NCBI GenBank assembly: GCA_946480815.1 | Contig: CAMLLB010000015.1 | Location: forward strand, 1-64,000 | Origin: an uncultured Flavobacteriales bacterium | GTDB lineage: Bacteria > Bacteroidota > Bacteroidia > Flavobacteriales > Crocinitomicaceae | Length of the DNA: 64,000 bases | Direction: 5' to 3' | Shown here: positions 25,609-35,860 of the stretch, one piece after another | How the letters are laid out: every line of letters starts with the position of its first letter | Numbering within the stretch: the first letter of the stretch is position 1 | Translations under genes and position numbers: made by a program | Notes under the pieces: model-generated | What the model was told of the DNA's origin: nothing | Seen by the model: the letters and a program-made list of their open reading frames with translations, nothing else | Databases searched by the model: none

Positions 25609-28600
25609 ATGGACCAGGCACATTTTTTACAACTTTTCAAAAAGCTCAAAGGACTCGATCAAACAGCTAATTTATTACAGCAGGCAGAAATACGTATTCA
25701 CTGGAAAGGACTGATCGGTTCTTCCAAATCAATCGCGGTTTCTTCCGTATGCGAGCAAGTTCCCGGAAATCATTTATTTATCCTGGAGGATAAGGAAACT
25801 GCAGCCTATTTTCTCAACGATCTCGAACAATTGTATCCGGACAATAAGCATATTTATTTTTACCCCGCTTCTTACAGGACGCCTTATCAGTTGGAAGAAA
25901 CCGATAATGCAAACGTGGTAGCGCGTGCCGAAGTACTGGAAAAAGTCAATACCGGAAAGAACACCTGGGTGGTTACTTATCCACAGGCGTTGTTCGAACG
26001 GGTTCCAACTCAGAAAAAACTTTCTGAAAACACCATGCGTGTGGAACGCGGCAAAACCTATTCCATTGATTTTTTCAATGAATTCTTATTGGAATATGGA
26101 TTTGAACGTGTGGATTTTGTTTATGAACCAGGACAATTCTCCATTCGTGGCGGGATCGTTGATATTTTCTCTTTTTCCAATGATCAGCCTTTCCGGGTGG
26201 AATTCTTTGGTGATGAGGTGGATTCGATCAGAACATTTGATCCGGTTTCGCAATTGTCGATCAATACACACACCCATTTTTCTGTTGTTCCGAATGTGCA
26301 ACGCCAGCTGGTGCTGAATGGAAACGGGACATTTTTAGAATTCATTGGTAAGCAAACAACCATTTGGCTGGCATCCAATGACCTGGTAAAAGCGGCTTTG
26401 GAAAAAGATTATGAGAAAGCAGTAAAGGTCTACGATTCACTTCCAAAGAATACAATCAAACACAGTTTGCCGAGCGAATTGTATATGCATCCTTCCGATT
26501 GGAAAGAACAACTCCCGCTGCATTCGATCGTGGAGATCGGACCGGAATATGCCTTTAAGGCTTCTGAAACAATCACATTCGAAACCTTGCATCAACCAAC
26601 GTTTAATAAGGATTTTGATTTATTGAAGGATGATTTGATTGCACGTAAAAAGGCAGGATCGGAAAACCTCATTTTCTCGAACCAACCCAAGCAAATAGAA
26701 CGTTTGTACCAGATCTTTGAAGACATTGGTGCCGAAGTGGAATTTGAACCGATGAACATCGCACTTCATGAAGGATTTATTATTCCTTCATTGAAATTGG
26801 TTTGTTATACCGATCACCAGATTTTTGAGCGTTATCACCGTTTTAAATTGAAAGAAGGTTTCCGCCAGGCAAAACAGGCCTTGACTTTAAAGGAGATTTA
26901 CAACCTCCAAAAAGGAGATTATGTAACGCATATCGATCACGGAGTCGGACAATTTTCAGGTTTGCAGACCATCGATGTGAATGGAAAACCGCAGGAAGCG
27001 ATCCGCCTGGTGTACAAGGATGGTGATGTACTTTATGTGAGTATTCACTCGTTGCACCGCATTTCGAAGTTTACCGGGAAAGACGGGGCTGCACCGAAGA
27101 TGAACAAATTGGGAACCCAGGCTTGGGCAACTCTGAAGCAAAAGACCAAGAAACGCATCAAGGAATTGGCCTTCGACCTGATCCAATTATACGCAAAACG
27201 CAAAAGTCAACCTGGATTTGCGTTTTCTCCTGACACTTATTTACAAAATGAGTTGGAGGCATCCTTCATGTATGAAGACACTCCCGACCAATTGAAAGCA
27301 ACCCAGGCAGTGAAAGAAGACATGGAAAAAGACATGCCGATGGACCGTTTGGTTTGTGGAGATGTTGGTTTTGGAAAAACAGAAGTTGCAATTCGCGCAG
27401 CATTCAAAGCGGTTGCGGATAGCAAGCAGGTAGCGATTCTCGTTCCTACAACCATTCTGAGCCATCAGCATGCCCGGTCTTTTGCAGAACGATTAAAGAA
27501 TTTCCCCGCTAAGGTGGATTATATCAACCGTTTTAAATCGGCCAAAGAAATCACCACAACTTTGAAAAAAGTGGAAAGCGGGGAGATCGATATTTTGGTC
27601 GGAACACATAAAATTGTCAGTGACAAGGTAAAATTCAAGGACCTCGGATTGATCATTATCGATGAAGAGCAAAAATTCGGCGTAGCTGTAAAAGACAAAT
27701 TGAAAACACTGAAAACAACAGTCGATACCCTGACCTTAACCGCTACACCAATTCCGAGAACCCTGCAATTTTCCTTAATGGGTGCACGTGATTTGAGTAT
27801 TATCAACACACCGCCACCGAACCGCCAACCGGTGTTAACGGAAGTAATCACATTCAATGAAGAAGCCATTCGCGATGCAATTTCTTACGAAGTGAGTCGG
27901 GGTGGACAGGTCTATTTTGTGCATAATCGCCTGGCAAATATCAAAGAAATGGCAGGAATGATCTCCCGTTTGTGCCCGGGAGTTCGAGTGGCAATCGGTC
28001 ACGGACAAATGGACGGAAAACAGCTCGAAAAGATCATGATGGATTTCATCCAGGGCGAATACGATGTGTTGCTTGCAACCACGATTATCGAGTCGGGAAT
28101 TGACATTTCGAATGCAAATACGATCATCATCAATGATGCACACAATTTCGGATTGAGCGATTTGCATCAGTTACGCGGACGTGTGGGTCGTTCCAACAAA
28201 AAAGGATTTTGCTACCTCATTTCACAACCGATCAGTTTATTGACTTCCGAAGCACGGAAACGCCTGGAGGCCTTGGTACAGTTCTCGGATCTGGGTTCCG
28301 GTTTCAACATTGCCATGAAGGATTTGGACATTCGGGGAGCAGGAAACCTCTTGGGTGGAGAACAAAGCGGATTCATTTCTGAAATAGGTTTCGAAATGTA
28401 TCAGAAGATCCTCAACGAGGCCATGGATGAATTGAAGGAAGAAGAATTCAAGGATTTATACGATGATCGCAATACCGAGACAATGGGAGCGCACTTCGTA
28501 AAAGATTGTGTTTTGGAAACCGATTTCGAGTTGCGTATTACCGAAGATTACATCAACAATGTCAGTGAACGCCTGAGTATTTACCAGGATTTGGACAACC

Positions 28601-28950
28601 TGAATACCAAGGAAGAGATCGAAAATTACAAGCAGCAATTGATAGATCGCTTCGGTCCGCTTCCACGGGTAGTGAAAGAGTTATTGCGATCCTTCGAATT
28701 GCGTTGGCTGGCCCAGGAAATCGGTTTCGAAAAACTGGTGATCAAACAAGGATCAATGATCGGGTATTTTGTTTCCAATCCGCAGAGCAAATATTACGAA
28801 TCACCGATGTTTACACAGATTTTAAAGTATGTTCAAAGCAATCCGAAAGACTGTAAAATGAGTGAGAAGAATGACAAGCTGCGCTTAATCTACAGCCATG
28901 TGATGAATATGGACCAGGCGTTTGAAAGGTTGGGAGAGATAGTGGAATAA
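25609..28950 (+). CDS. mfd: transcription-repair coupling factor
   Basis: DNA translocase that removes stalled RNA polymerase and recruits UvrA. From ATG 25609 it is 1113 residues; an upstream GTG at 25582 is in frame but unlikely. Order: UvrB-homology region (to about 330), CarD-like RNAP-interaction domain (GDYVTHIDHGVGQFSGL, about 440-530), superfamily 2 helicase with Walker A GDVGFGKTEVAIRAAF (about 580), DEEQ box IIIDEEQKFGV, TATPIPRTLQFSLMG, motif VI region HQLRGRVGRSNKKGFCYL, then the C-terminal D7 domain. uvrC lies 15 kb away; the two act in the same repair pathway. Confidence 0.96.
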   Translation: MDQAHFLQLFKKLKGLDQTANLLQQAEIRIHWKGLIGSSKSIAVSSVCEQVPGNHLFILEDKETAAYFLNDLEQLYPDNKHIYFYPASYRTPYQLEETDNANVVARAEVLEKVNTGKNTWVVTYPQALFERVPTQKKLSENTMRVERGKTYSIDFFNEFLLEYGFERVDFVYEPGQFSIRGGIVDIFSFSNDQPFRVEFFGDEVDSIRTFDPVSQLSINTHTHFSVVPNVQRQLVLNGNGTFLEFIGKQTTIWLASNDLVKAALEKDYEKAVKVYDSLPKNTIKHSLPSELYMHPSDWKEQLPLHSIVEIGPEYAFKASETITFETLHQPTFNKDFDLLKDDLIARKKAGSENLIFSNQPKQIERLYQIFEDIGAEVEFEPMNIALHEGFIIPSLKLVCYTDHQIFERYHRFKLKEGFRQAKQALTLKEIYNLQKGDYVTHIDHGVGQFSGLQTIDVNGKPQEAIRLVYKDGDVLYVSIHSLHRISKFTGKDGAAPKMNKLGTQAWATLKQKTKKRIKELAFDLIQLYAKRKSQPGFAFSPDTYLQNELEASFMYEDTPDQLKATQAVKEDMEKDMPMDRLVCGDVGFGKTEVAIRAAFKAVADSKQVAILVPTTILSHQHARSFAERLKNFPAKVDYINRFKSAKEITTTLKKVESGEIDILVGTHKIVSDKVKFKDLGLIIIDEEQKFGVAVKDKLKTLKTTVDTLTLTATPIPRTLQFSLMGARDLSIINTPPPNRQPVLTEVITFNEEAIRDAISYEVSRGGQVYFVHNRLANIKEMAGMISRLCPGVRVAIGHGQMDGKQLEKIMMDFIQGEYDVLLATTIIESGIDISNANTIIINDAHNFGLSDLHQLRGRVGRSNKKGFCYLISQPISLLTSEARKRLEALVQFSDLGSGFNIAMKDLDIRGAGNLLGGEQSGFISEIGFEMYQKILNEAMDELKEEEFKDLYDDRNTETMGAHFVKDCVLETDFELRITEDYINNVSERLSIYQDLDNLNTKEEIENYKQQLIDRFGPLPRVVKELLRSFELRWLAQEIGFEKLVIKQGSMIGYFVSNPQSKYYESPMFTQILKYVQSNPKDCKMSEKNDKLRLIYSHVMNMDQAFERLGEIVE

Positions 28951-29114
28951 TTACGAATTCCTAATTCCGAGTTACGAATGAAGAAGGGGTTTTAGGCTTC
29001 TCCTTTGAAGAGGAATGAAGTAGAGTGGAGTATGATTTGGATTTTGACCGGCTGAGAAAATAAATAGTTTATAGATTTTTGATGATCGCATTTATTTCTA
29101 ACTATCTTAACCCC

Positions 29115-29708
29115 ATGAAACACCTCCTTCACCTTTTCCTCCCAATTCTTTTTTTCTCATGTTCCACCGGAGATGAACAAAATAAAAAAACGGAATATCA
29201 AATAAATAAAAGCATTGTTGCTGAAGTGGCGAAGAATACCCACAAAGAAGGAAAAATGGATGTTGGTTCGCTGGAGATCCGGTATTATGAAAACGATAGT
29301 TTGGTGTTGGAAACTTTCAGCAGTGACAAAAGCATTCCATTCTTGACCATCCAAGAGCACTCTCAATCAACCATTGACATTAATGGAATGGTTGGACTGT
29401 TCGATGCTTGGGGATTTCAACTTCATGTTACTAAAGAAAAATTTGAAGTCACGTATTTTAGTGGAGCTGATTTCGGAATTTATAAGAAACAGAAAAGCGA
29501 TACGACATTAACACCAGGGATTGCATTAAAATGCAAAAACACTTCGTTGACACTAGCTTCATACCCCGACTTTGAAGAGGATGAAGAAATTATAGGTATT
29601 GTAGGATTCAAAACGCCGGATTATTGGGAAGTGAAGAATGGGGTTGAGAAAAAGATTCACGTGGAAGGCAAGGCCTATTTCGCAACCAAATTGACAGACA
29701 AGCAGTAA
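29115..29708 (+). CDS. putative lipoprotein of unknown function
   Basis: 197 residues from ATG 29115, chosen because MKHLLHLFLPILFFSCSTG is a lipoprotein signal with lipobox FFSC; an earlier in-frame ATG gives a worse leader. The mature part has alternating beta-like segments and KDINGMVGLFDAWGF-type motifs without a known domain. Independent gene between mfd and the TPR/HTH sensor. Function unknown. Confidence 0.7.
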   Translation: MKHLLHLFLPILFFSCSTGDEQNKKTEYQINKSIVAEVAKNTHKEGKMDVGSLEIRYYENDSLVLETFSSDKSIPFLTIQEHSQSTIDINGMVGLFDAWGFQLHVTKEKFEVTYFSGADFGIYKKQKSDTTLTPGIALKCKNTSLTLASYPDFEEDEEIIGIVGFKTPDYWEVKNGVEKKIHVEGKAYFATKLTDKQ

Positions 29709-29819
29709 TCCCTTCCCATTGATATAGCAATAAATCTAAACAAAGCCCAGTCAAAATCAACGGCCTGAAATATTTTTATATCTTTCCACAGATTTTGAAC
29801 TACTTATTATCCGGGAGCT

Positions 29820-31616
29820 ATGTTTTGGAAAAGGATTCGATTCATTGCATTATTATTTCTGTTTTTTCCAATATACTGCTTTAGTCAACAAAGTAAAGAA
29901 GACAGCTTGATCCAACGTCTCCGGCATGTCGATGGAAAGGAAAAGATCAAAACCTGGTATGCCCTTGGAAACGGCAGCTTTTATATTGATTATTCGAAGA
30001 CAAAAAAATACTTTTTAAAAGGACTGGAATTAGCTAAAACCGATAAATTCCGGTCTTTGGAAGTGGAAGGTGAGTGGAGTTTGGCCGGATTAGAGGATTT
30101 TTACGGAGACAAATTTAAGTCTCTTGACCGGTTGATGAAACTGTGCCGTTCAAGGGAACTCTCAAAGAAAGACAGTTGCATTGTATATAATCTTTTAGGA
30201 AATTCCCTGGAATCATTGGGGGCCATGGAAATGGCAATCGAATATTCCAAAGTATCTGTAGAACATGAATTTGACCAAAACCGGATAGAGCATTACTATG
30301 TGGTTGAACACCTTGCAAGGTTGTACTCCAAAACACACCAGTTTGATTCCGCAAATGTCTACTATAAAAAGGCGCTCTACCTGATTAAAAAGCACAACGT
30401 TCCTGGCTTGATAACCCATTGCCTCAACAATATCGGAAGTAACTATCTGGAGCAGGGAAATCTTTCTACGGCAAGGTATTTTTTTAACCGGGCGATCAAC
30501 AATTTTCATTTGAACAATAAATTCTCCGGTGATAGTACACTCTATGCAGTGATTTACGATAACCTGGGAAAGATCCATGAACTGAAAGGAGAATACAAGC
30601 AAGCATTAGAGAAGCGAAAGGAAGCTGTCCGGATGATCCGGATTACCAAACTGGCTTTTTCCGACTTGGGTCTAAGAGCAGAATTCTTACTGCATCTTGC
30701 ACGGACGGAGATGCATTTGGGTCTTTTAAAGGATGCGAAAAAACACCTGGATCTCTTTCAACTGAAAGATGCAGGTACCGAACTGAAATTGGAATACTAC
30801 GATGTTTTGGCTACGTATTATGAAAAGAGTCATCAGACAAAACAGTTGATCGAGACATTCCACACAAGAAGAGAAATTACTCGTTTGGCAATGAAGGATC
30901 AATCCGTTAACTCCATGCTAAATGATTTTGTCCGTTTCCAGGATGATCAGATCAAATTGGAAGTCGAAACTCAGAAGAAAGTGAAAAAGCGGTATCGATC
31001 GATTAATAAAAAAGAACGTTTACTGAGCATCGGCTTTTCGGGAATTCTCTTAATGATTCTAACCGTTTTCTTTGTGGTAAACCGAAAAGTGCAGCAAAGC
31101 AAGAACCGGGCATCAGAGATTGAACGGAAACTCAACGAAGAAAAACTGAAGTATAATGAGTCGGAAGCGGAAAGACTTACCCTGGAATTGGAATTGAAGA
31201 ACAAAGATCTGCTCACATTCGCTATCAATATCACGAAGAAATTTGAGTTCACAGATGAAATGGCGCTTCGTTTGCAACAGCTAAGAAGGAAGCAGGAGAT
31301 TGAAAAATCCGATGTGACCGAATTGATCAATTACGTTAAAAGTTTCCAGGCGGTTGATAATAGAATGGTAATGTTCCAAAACAATGTCAATGAAATTAAC
31401 AGTCAATTTTTGTGGCGTCTGCAGGAAAAGTATCCCGAATTAACACAGAATGAAAAAGAATTGTGTTTGCTCATTAAGTTGAAGCTTTCATCAAAGGAGA
31501 TTGCCACGATGAAGAACATTACCTCCGAGTCGGTAAATGTGTTGCGGTCACGTCTGAGAAAAAAAATGAATCTGGAGTCACGGGATGATTTGCATGAGGT
31601 ACTTGAAAACATTTGA
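29820..31616 (+). CDS. TPR / transmembrane / helix-turn-helix sensor-regulator
   Basis: 598 residues: signal peptide (to about 22, ending YCFSQ), about seven TPR-like repeats (for example GDKFKSLDRLMKLCRSRE, QFDSANVYYKKALYLIKKHN, LSTARYFFNRAINNF, YKQALEKRKEAVRM), a transmembrane segment (LSIGFSGILLMILTVFFVV, about 400-420), a coiled coil, and a C-terminal LuxR-like HTH (TQNEKELCLLIKLKLSSKEI, then SVNVLRSRLRKKMNL, about 540-598). This is a known Bacteroidota one-component layout with a periplasmic TPR sensor and a cytoplasmic DNA-binding end. The target genes are unknown. Confidence 0.85.
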   Translation: MFWKRIRFIALLFLFFPIYCFSQQSKEDSLIQRLRHVDGKEKIKTWYALGNGSFYIDYSKTKKYFLKGLELAKTDKFRSLEVEGEWSLAGLEDFYGDKFKSLDRLMKLCRSRELSKKDSCIVYNLLGNSLESLGAMEMAIEYSKVSVEHEFDQNRIEHYYVVEHLARLYSKTHQFDSANVYYKKALYLIKKHNVPGLITHCLNNIGSNYLEQGNLSTARYFFNRAINNFHLNNKFSGDSTLYAVIYDNLGKIHELKGEYKQALEKRKEAVRMIRITKLAFSDLGLRAEFLLHLARTEMHLGLLKDAKKHLDLFQLKDAGTELKLEYYDVLATYYEKSHQTKQLIETFHTRREITRLAMKDQSVNSMLNDFVRFQDDQIKLEVETQKKVKKRYRSINKKERLLSIGFSGILLMILTVFFVVNRKVQQSKNRASEIERKLNEEKLKYNESEAERLTLELELKNKDLLTFAINITKKFEFTDEMALRLQQLRRKQEIEKSDVTELINYVKSFQAVDNRMVMFQNNVNEINSQFLWRLQEKYPELTQNEKELCLLIKLKLSSKEIATMKNITSESVNVLRSRLRKKMNLESRDDLHEVLENI

Positions 31617-31958
31617 TTTTCCATCAATAAAATGCGATAGGACAGACTTAAATTGATAAATCAATAGTTGACAAATTGTTAAGGTGCTTTGCCATCATCT
31701 TCTATGATAATTAACACTGACAAAATTCAAAACATATCAAACAACATATTGAATATCAATTATTTATAAATAAAGTTTTTTTTAAATGATGTGATATCGT
31801 TTGTGTTATGTTCAGGAGCATAAGTTAATATTTTTCCATACAATTCGGAGGTTCGGTTTATACCAAGTTAAGGTCAAAAATGAAGATTAAATCTGGGTAA
31901 AATGTTCCTTTATATCGGTCAACACTGATAAAGTGTATAAAGGTTAGGTAATGATTTA

Positions 31959-31982
31959 AGGCACCTGCGTAACAGGTGCTTT
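31959..31982 (+). terminator. terminator-like hairpin
   Basis: AAGGCACCTG-CGTAA-CAGGTGCTTT, a 10-bp stem with one G-U pair, about 340 bp after the regulator stop codon. Confidence 0.5.
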
Positions 31983-32080
31983 GAATCTCTATTAAAGTTT
32001 TTGAAATACGTTCAGAATTATCGGTGAGTGTTAGAGTTAAAATTTTGAGCGGGCCACTATTTTTGATAATAGGTATAACT

Positions 32081-32103
32081 GAAGCATCTGCTTTGTGGAT
32101 GCT
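32081..32103 (+). terminator. terminator-like hairpin
   Basis: AAGCATC-TGCTTTGTG-GATGCTT, 7-bp stem, close to the end of the convergent T9SS gene at 32149. Confidence 0.45.
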
Positions 32104-32148
32104 TTAGTTATTTGAATTAACCATCTCAACTTCTCCTTTTGAATATTA

Positions 32149-32784
32149 TTACTTTCTGGTGATTTTTTTTGTAATCAAGCCCTTTGATTTCGTTTTAAAC
32201 ACCAAAAAATAATCCCCTTGAAAAAATTCCGTCAGGTCAATGCTGAATTTATTTTTTTCAATCATTATATCTGACATTTTTTTACCTTCCATGGAATAAA
32301 TCGAAACCATCTCAACCGCAAATTGAGAAAAAACGTCTACTAAACCGTTTGCCGGGTTGGGATAGATATTAAGCCCGACTTCTTTTCCATGTAATTCTCC
32401 CAATCCTAAAATTTCAGAGGCATATAAATGAAGTGTATCTACAACAAAAGGAGTTGTCGGGTAAGGACAATTCGTCGAAGTATCATGCAATGTATTTAAC
32501 TCAAGTGCAAACGGAAAGGGTACGGTTAAGTTAATAATGGTATCATAGGTTAATACCATCTGATTCAGCGGACATCCTTTGAAGTATAAATTAATCACTT
32601 GCGTGTTGTTCATATCATTCTGCGCAACCACCGTTACATTTGACAGATCCATTTGCGGTCTGATTCCTTTAATATAAACCGTGCTTGTTGGGTTACCGAG
32701 GGTTACCGAGACACTATCAATTGTTTGCGAGAAGCAAAAGACAGGTGCTAGCAACAAGCTGCCAATTAACATGATCTTTTTCAT
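32149..32784 (-). CDS. small secreted protein with T9SS sorting domain
   Basis: 211 residues. Signal peptide MKKIMLIGSLLLAPVFCFSQ. A short beta-rich middle (IDSVSVTLGNPTSTVYIKGI) without known domain is followed by a T9SS type A sorting domain (LGLNIYPNPANGLVDV ... GDYFLVFKTKSKGLITKKI). It is downstream of the S1 protease gene on the same strand, with a terminator at 32804-32834 between them, so they may be separate units. Function unknown. Confidence 0.75.
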   Translation of the reverse strand: MKKIMLIGSLLLAPVFCFSQTIDSVSVTLGNPTSTVYIKGIRPQMDLSNVTVVAQNDMNNTQVINLYFKGCPLNQMVLTYDTIINLTVPFPFALELNTLHDTSTNCPYPTTPFVVDTLHLYASEILGLGELHGKEVGLNIYPNPANGLVDVFSQFAVEMVSIYSMEGKKMSDIMIEKNKFSIDLTEFFQGDYFLVFKTKSKGLITKKITRK

Positions 32785-32803
32785 TTTACTTCCTTTTTAT
32801 AGA

Positions 32804-32834
32804 GGCAAGGCAGGATTGGTCCTCCTGCCTTGCC
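32804..32834 (-). terminator. rho-independent terminator for the S1 protease gene
   Basis: Perfect 11-bp stem GGCAAGGCAGG/CCTGCCTTGCC with a 9-nt loop, 14 nt after the protease stop codon. Followed on the minus strand by CTATAAAAAGG, a poor T tract. Confidence 0.7.
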
Positions 32835-32847
32835 CTGGGTTAAAAGA

Positions 32848-35211
32848 CTACTGGACTAAAATATTCTTATAATCAACAACATTACCGTCACAAATTAGTA
32901 CAACAGCATATTGTCCTCTTGCATAGCCTGATACATCAATTCTTTTTGATGTATCTGACGTGTTCAGAATATATTGATTGGATGTTCCTGAAAACAATGG
33001 CACGATCATAATGTAAGCAGATTGTGCTTTTTGTGCTCTGTAATCAATATCAATGACTGTATTTGAAGGGTTTGGTGATATGCTGTTGATCGCATATTCT
33101 TTTACTTTTACCTCTACTTCATCATAATCCTTAAATCCATCAAGAGAAGCGATTACCTCCAATTTGTATTTGGTAGTAACTTCCGGGGTAACAGTAAAGT
33201 CTTTTCCGGTATAAACCAGGGTACCACTTTCATCATACCAGTTATAGACAGCTTGTTCTCCTATCGGGTATGCACTTAAGGTTGTACTGTTTAGCTGCTC
33301 TATTTCCTTGTCTGCACCGGCATCGGCTGCGAAAAGTTGTCTTTCCTGATCCTTATAGATCTTATAGGTTTCACCACCCACGATCATGTTATCCATCGTC
33401 CGTTGAATGACACAAAATTCATACTCATTTTGATTGCTTGCCTGTTGGGTCAGGAAATTGAATCGTACATGCATCAAATTCTGTTCATCGGGCTGGAACA
33501 TCAAATTTTCAAGTTTTGCATGGTGTCCGAAAAGTACCAATTCATGTTCCTGTGCATTCACTATTTCCACTCCTTCCGATTGATAACCGGCCTGTTGCCA
33601 TTTCTCCCATAAAGGAGTGTCCAGTTTGATTCTGATTTCGGCCTCTTCAGTAATCGGGTTTCCGGTAATATAGTTAGGATTTGCAAACTCGATTGCGTAT
33701 AATCCTCCCTGATGCCATGCATCACCGACTAACACAGTAGCGCCTGTAAAAATATTGCTGGTATTAGAATCAACAACAGACAAGTTTTTCCAAACAATAT
33801 TATTGTTGTTATTGACATTGCTTCCCAGGTTGATCGTTTCAGGTACGGTCATAGGGTCACCCGATGCAGTAATCCGCGACAGGAGACAGAAGTGATGTGG
33901 TTCTTCCGCCCAGAAAAGCGATGGGTCAGTAGTTAAACCACCTACATAATCTGCTGGGTTCGGTGGGTTCCACGGCAAAGTTATGATGGTTGCATTTCCA
34001 GGCTGAATTACCGGCAGGGTCACTGTTCCGATAATACCTCCCAACGGGAATCCACCGCTTGTTAATATAGAACCATTCCAGTTGTTTGGCCAGGATAATG
34101 CGGTTGCAGCTTTTGCCCAATACAGAGTTACCTGCTCTGTTCCCGTAGATGGAACACAGCCTCTGTTCCGGATTCTCACATACACATAATCATGGTTTGA
34201 TGGAATTGCATAATATTCGGGATTCTGGTGTACCTGGTTCGCGATTCCATCATTTTGTTTGCGCACCCAAATGTCTTCACTTTCCCACAGGTTACTCACA
34301 TTGCTTGGTTCTTTCCCCATATCCCATGGTTTGTCTTTGGAATACAGATCCAATCCTGATTTACTAATAGAAAATCCCGTAATGCTTTGAATCCATCCGG
34401 CGTAATTTCTGACATTGGTATAAACTGTTGGCAGTTGGTCCTTTGGCCAATAACCCCAGCTTGATGCACCCAGATTAATTTTATTCCCGTTTTTATTGAT
34501 CACCGCCGGACCACCGCTATCACCCGGTCCTGCTCCTGTCCCTGAACTGTAGAAGGCAATCATATTGGACGAAATGTTTGCCGTGTAGGCAGAATTATAC
34601 GCCACGTTAATTGCCATCGCTGTTGCGTTCGAAACAAAAGGAATGGACAAGCCCTGTAAAAAGGTTGCAACGCCACAGGTATTACACGTAATTCCCCAAC
34701 CTGATAAATAAACAGGATTTCCCGCATTATAGTCGGCTGGTTTGGTGTTACAGCTGTTTGCGTACTCGATCGGCATGACATTGTTGTTGAATACTAACGG
34801 CGAAGACAGATGCAGCAAGGCGATGTCATTTTCCTGAGTGCTGCTATTGTAGCTCGGGTGCGTATAGATTGCATCTACGGAAATATTCTGACCGGCACTA
34901 CTTGTTTGATCATTGCTCCCCGCATGGATTACGGTGTTGGATGTGGTTGCTCCGCCCAATACCACACAGTGTGCGGCGGTCAGGATCCACCGGTCGGCAA
35001 TAATTGATCCACCGCACGCATGACTTCCACCTATTTCCATCGAAACCTGGTAAGGTGCAGCTGAGATTGGAATAGTGTTTCCCCCTAAGATATTGGAGGT
35101 ATTGTATCCCCAGGAATATCCCTGGCTTCCTGCCGGAACATTTTTTGTCTGGGAAAAAGCACTTTCACTGAAAAGAAAAAGCGCTGAAAAGATTAAATAT
35201 TTGAATTTCAT
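32848..35211 (-). CDS. secreted trypsin-like (S1) serine protease with T9SS sorting domain
   Basis: 787 residues. Signal peptide MKFKYLIFSALFLFSESAFSQ. An S1 protease domain (about 45-285) carries the full triad: His in LTAAHCVVLGG, Asp in NDIALLHLSSPL and Ser in GAGPGDSGGPAVI. A longer middle region of unknown, probably beta-sandwich, domains follows (NVNNNNNIVWKN, WYDESGTLVYTGKDFTV, which looks like an Ig/PKD-type module). The end (YAINSISPNPSNTVIDI ... YARGQYAVVLICDGNVVDYK) is a T9SS type A sorting domain. An extracellular or surface protease is expected. A frameshifted gene remnant lies directly upstream. Confidence 0.87.
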   Translation of the reverse strand: MKFKYLIFSALFLFSESAFSQTKNVPAGSQGYSWGYNTSNILGGNTIPISAAPYQVSMEIGGSHACGGSIIADRWILTAAHCVVLGGATTSNTVIHAGSNDQTSSAGQNISVDAIYTHPSYNSSTQENDIALLHLSSPLVFNNNVMPIEYANSCNTKPADYNAGNPVYLSGWGITCNTCGVATFLQGLSIPFVSNATAMAINVAYNSAYTANISSNMIAFYSSGTGAGPGDSGGPAVINKNGNKINLGASSWGYWPKDQLPTVYTNVRNYAGWIQSITGFSISKSGLDLYSKDKPWDMGKEPSNVSNLWESEDIWVRKQNDGIANQVHQNPEYYAIPSNHDYVYVRIRNRGCVPSTGTEQVTLYWAKAATALSWPNNWNGSILTSGGFPLGGIIGTVTLPVIQPGNATIITLPWNPPNPADYVGGLTTDPSLFWAEEPHHFCLLSRITASGDPMTVPETINLGSNVNNNNNIVWKNLSVVDSNTSNIFTGATVLVGDAWHQGGLYAIEFANPNYITGNPITEEAEIRIKLDTPLWEKWQQAGYQSEGVEIVNAQEHELVLFGHHAKLENLMFQPDEQNLMHVRFNFLTQQASNQNEYEFCVIQRTMDNMIVGGETYKIYKDQERQLFAADAGADKEIEQLNSTTLSAYPIGEQAVYNWYDESGTLVYTGKDFTVTPEVTTKYKLEVIASLDGFKDYDEVEVKVKEYAINSISPNPSNTVIDIDYRAQKAQSAYIMIVPLFSGTSNQYILNTSDTSKRIDVSGYARGQYAVVLICDGNVVDYKNILVQ

Positions 35212-35285
35212 CTTGATTCATTTTGATGTGAATAGTAATTTGAGTTCGTAGTATTTTCAATGAAGTCGCACATCAAGGCGGGTGC

Positions 35286-35502
35286 CTAGATCTCGTATGC
35301 AGTGATAATGTATACACGGTTGTTTTCATAGTCAATCGTAAAAGCAGTTGTCATCAGGCTGTTGGAAACGGATCATACCATTCCGTTTTCCGGCCAGGCC
35401 CGGATCGAGGTCTAAGGTGCCATTGACTATTGAATTGTACCTGTTGATTGACAGAAAAAAATCAAAATCTTTTCCATCAGCCCATACAGGCAAATCATAT
35501 TC
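35286..35502 (-). pseudogene. frameshifted gene remnant
   Basis: On the minus strand a coherent reading frame runs EYDLPVWADGKDFDFFLSIN, then RYNSIVNGTLDLDPGLAGKR, then NGMIRFQQPD. One base shift near 35338 lets it continue as TTAFTIDYENNRVYIITAYE, then Ile and a TAG stop at 35288-35286. The pieces read like one C-terminal protein segment of about 70 residues. An in-frame stop occurs just upstream of the first residue and no start codon is evident, so it looks like the decayed end of a gene. I do not recognise the family. Confidence 0.5.
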
Positions 35503-35860
35503 CTACGAAAGACATTAGTTATTTTTCTCAGCTGTTTATTCCGGTTTCCCGTATAATTGCTGATTGCGGGTGTGAATAGTTGTGGTAATCCTGTGATGAC
35601 TTACAGGTTTACTCAAATATATCATTTTATTTTGCTGGTAATCAAGAACCTCGCAGTTTTAACAAAATAAACAACCTGTGTATAAAAAACAGTATTCTTG
35701 TATTTTTTCACAACAATAAACCAAGACTGTTGTCCTTAAAACTCCGGAATTTGATTTTCTTTCCCTCAACAACTCTAACTCTTCAATCAATTTTTAAGCA
35801 ACTCACTTTCAACTTTCAGCTAAAACGCGTAGCTTGCTCCTAACTTTAATTACTGCATGC
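35503..35860. other. 358-bp intergenic region without a clear gene
   Basis: I see no supported gene here beyond possible further decay of the 35286-35502 remnant; a 29-codon minus-strand reading frame (MIYLSKPVSHHR...) is too weak to call. The rest is AT-rich leader sequence of the M43 protease gene. Confidence 0.4.

Larger units (their letters stand above)
31617..32148. other. 532-bp AT-rich intergenic region with two hairpins
   Basis: No credible coding sequence on either strand. It contains two terminator-like hairpins: AAGGCACCTG/CAGGTGCTTT at about 31959-31982 and AAGCATC/GATGCTT at about 32081-32103. Otherwise only AT-rich sequence. It separates the TPR/HTH regulator from the convergent T9SS gene. 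Confidence 0.6.

Noticed and set aside
28951..28981. TTACGAATTCCTAATTCCGA-type repeats after mfd
   Set aside because: Only short, imperfect repeats. Common AT-rich intergenic filler; no array or mobile-element ends.
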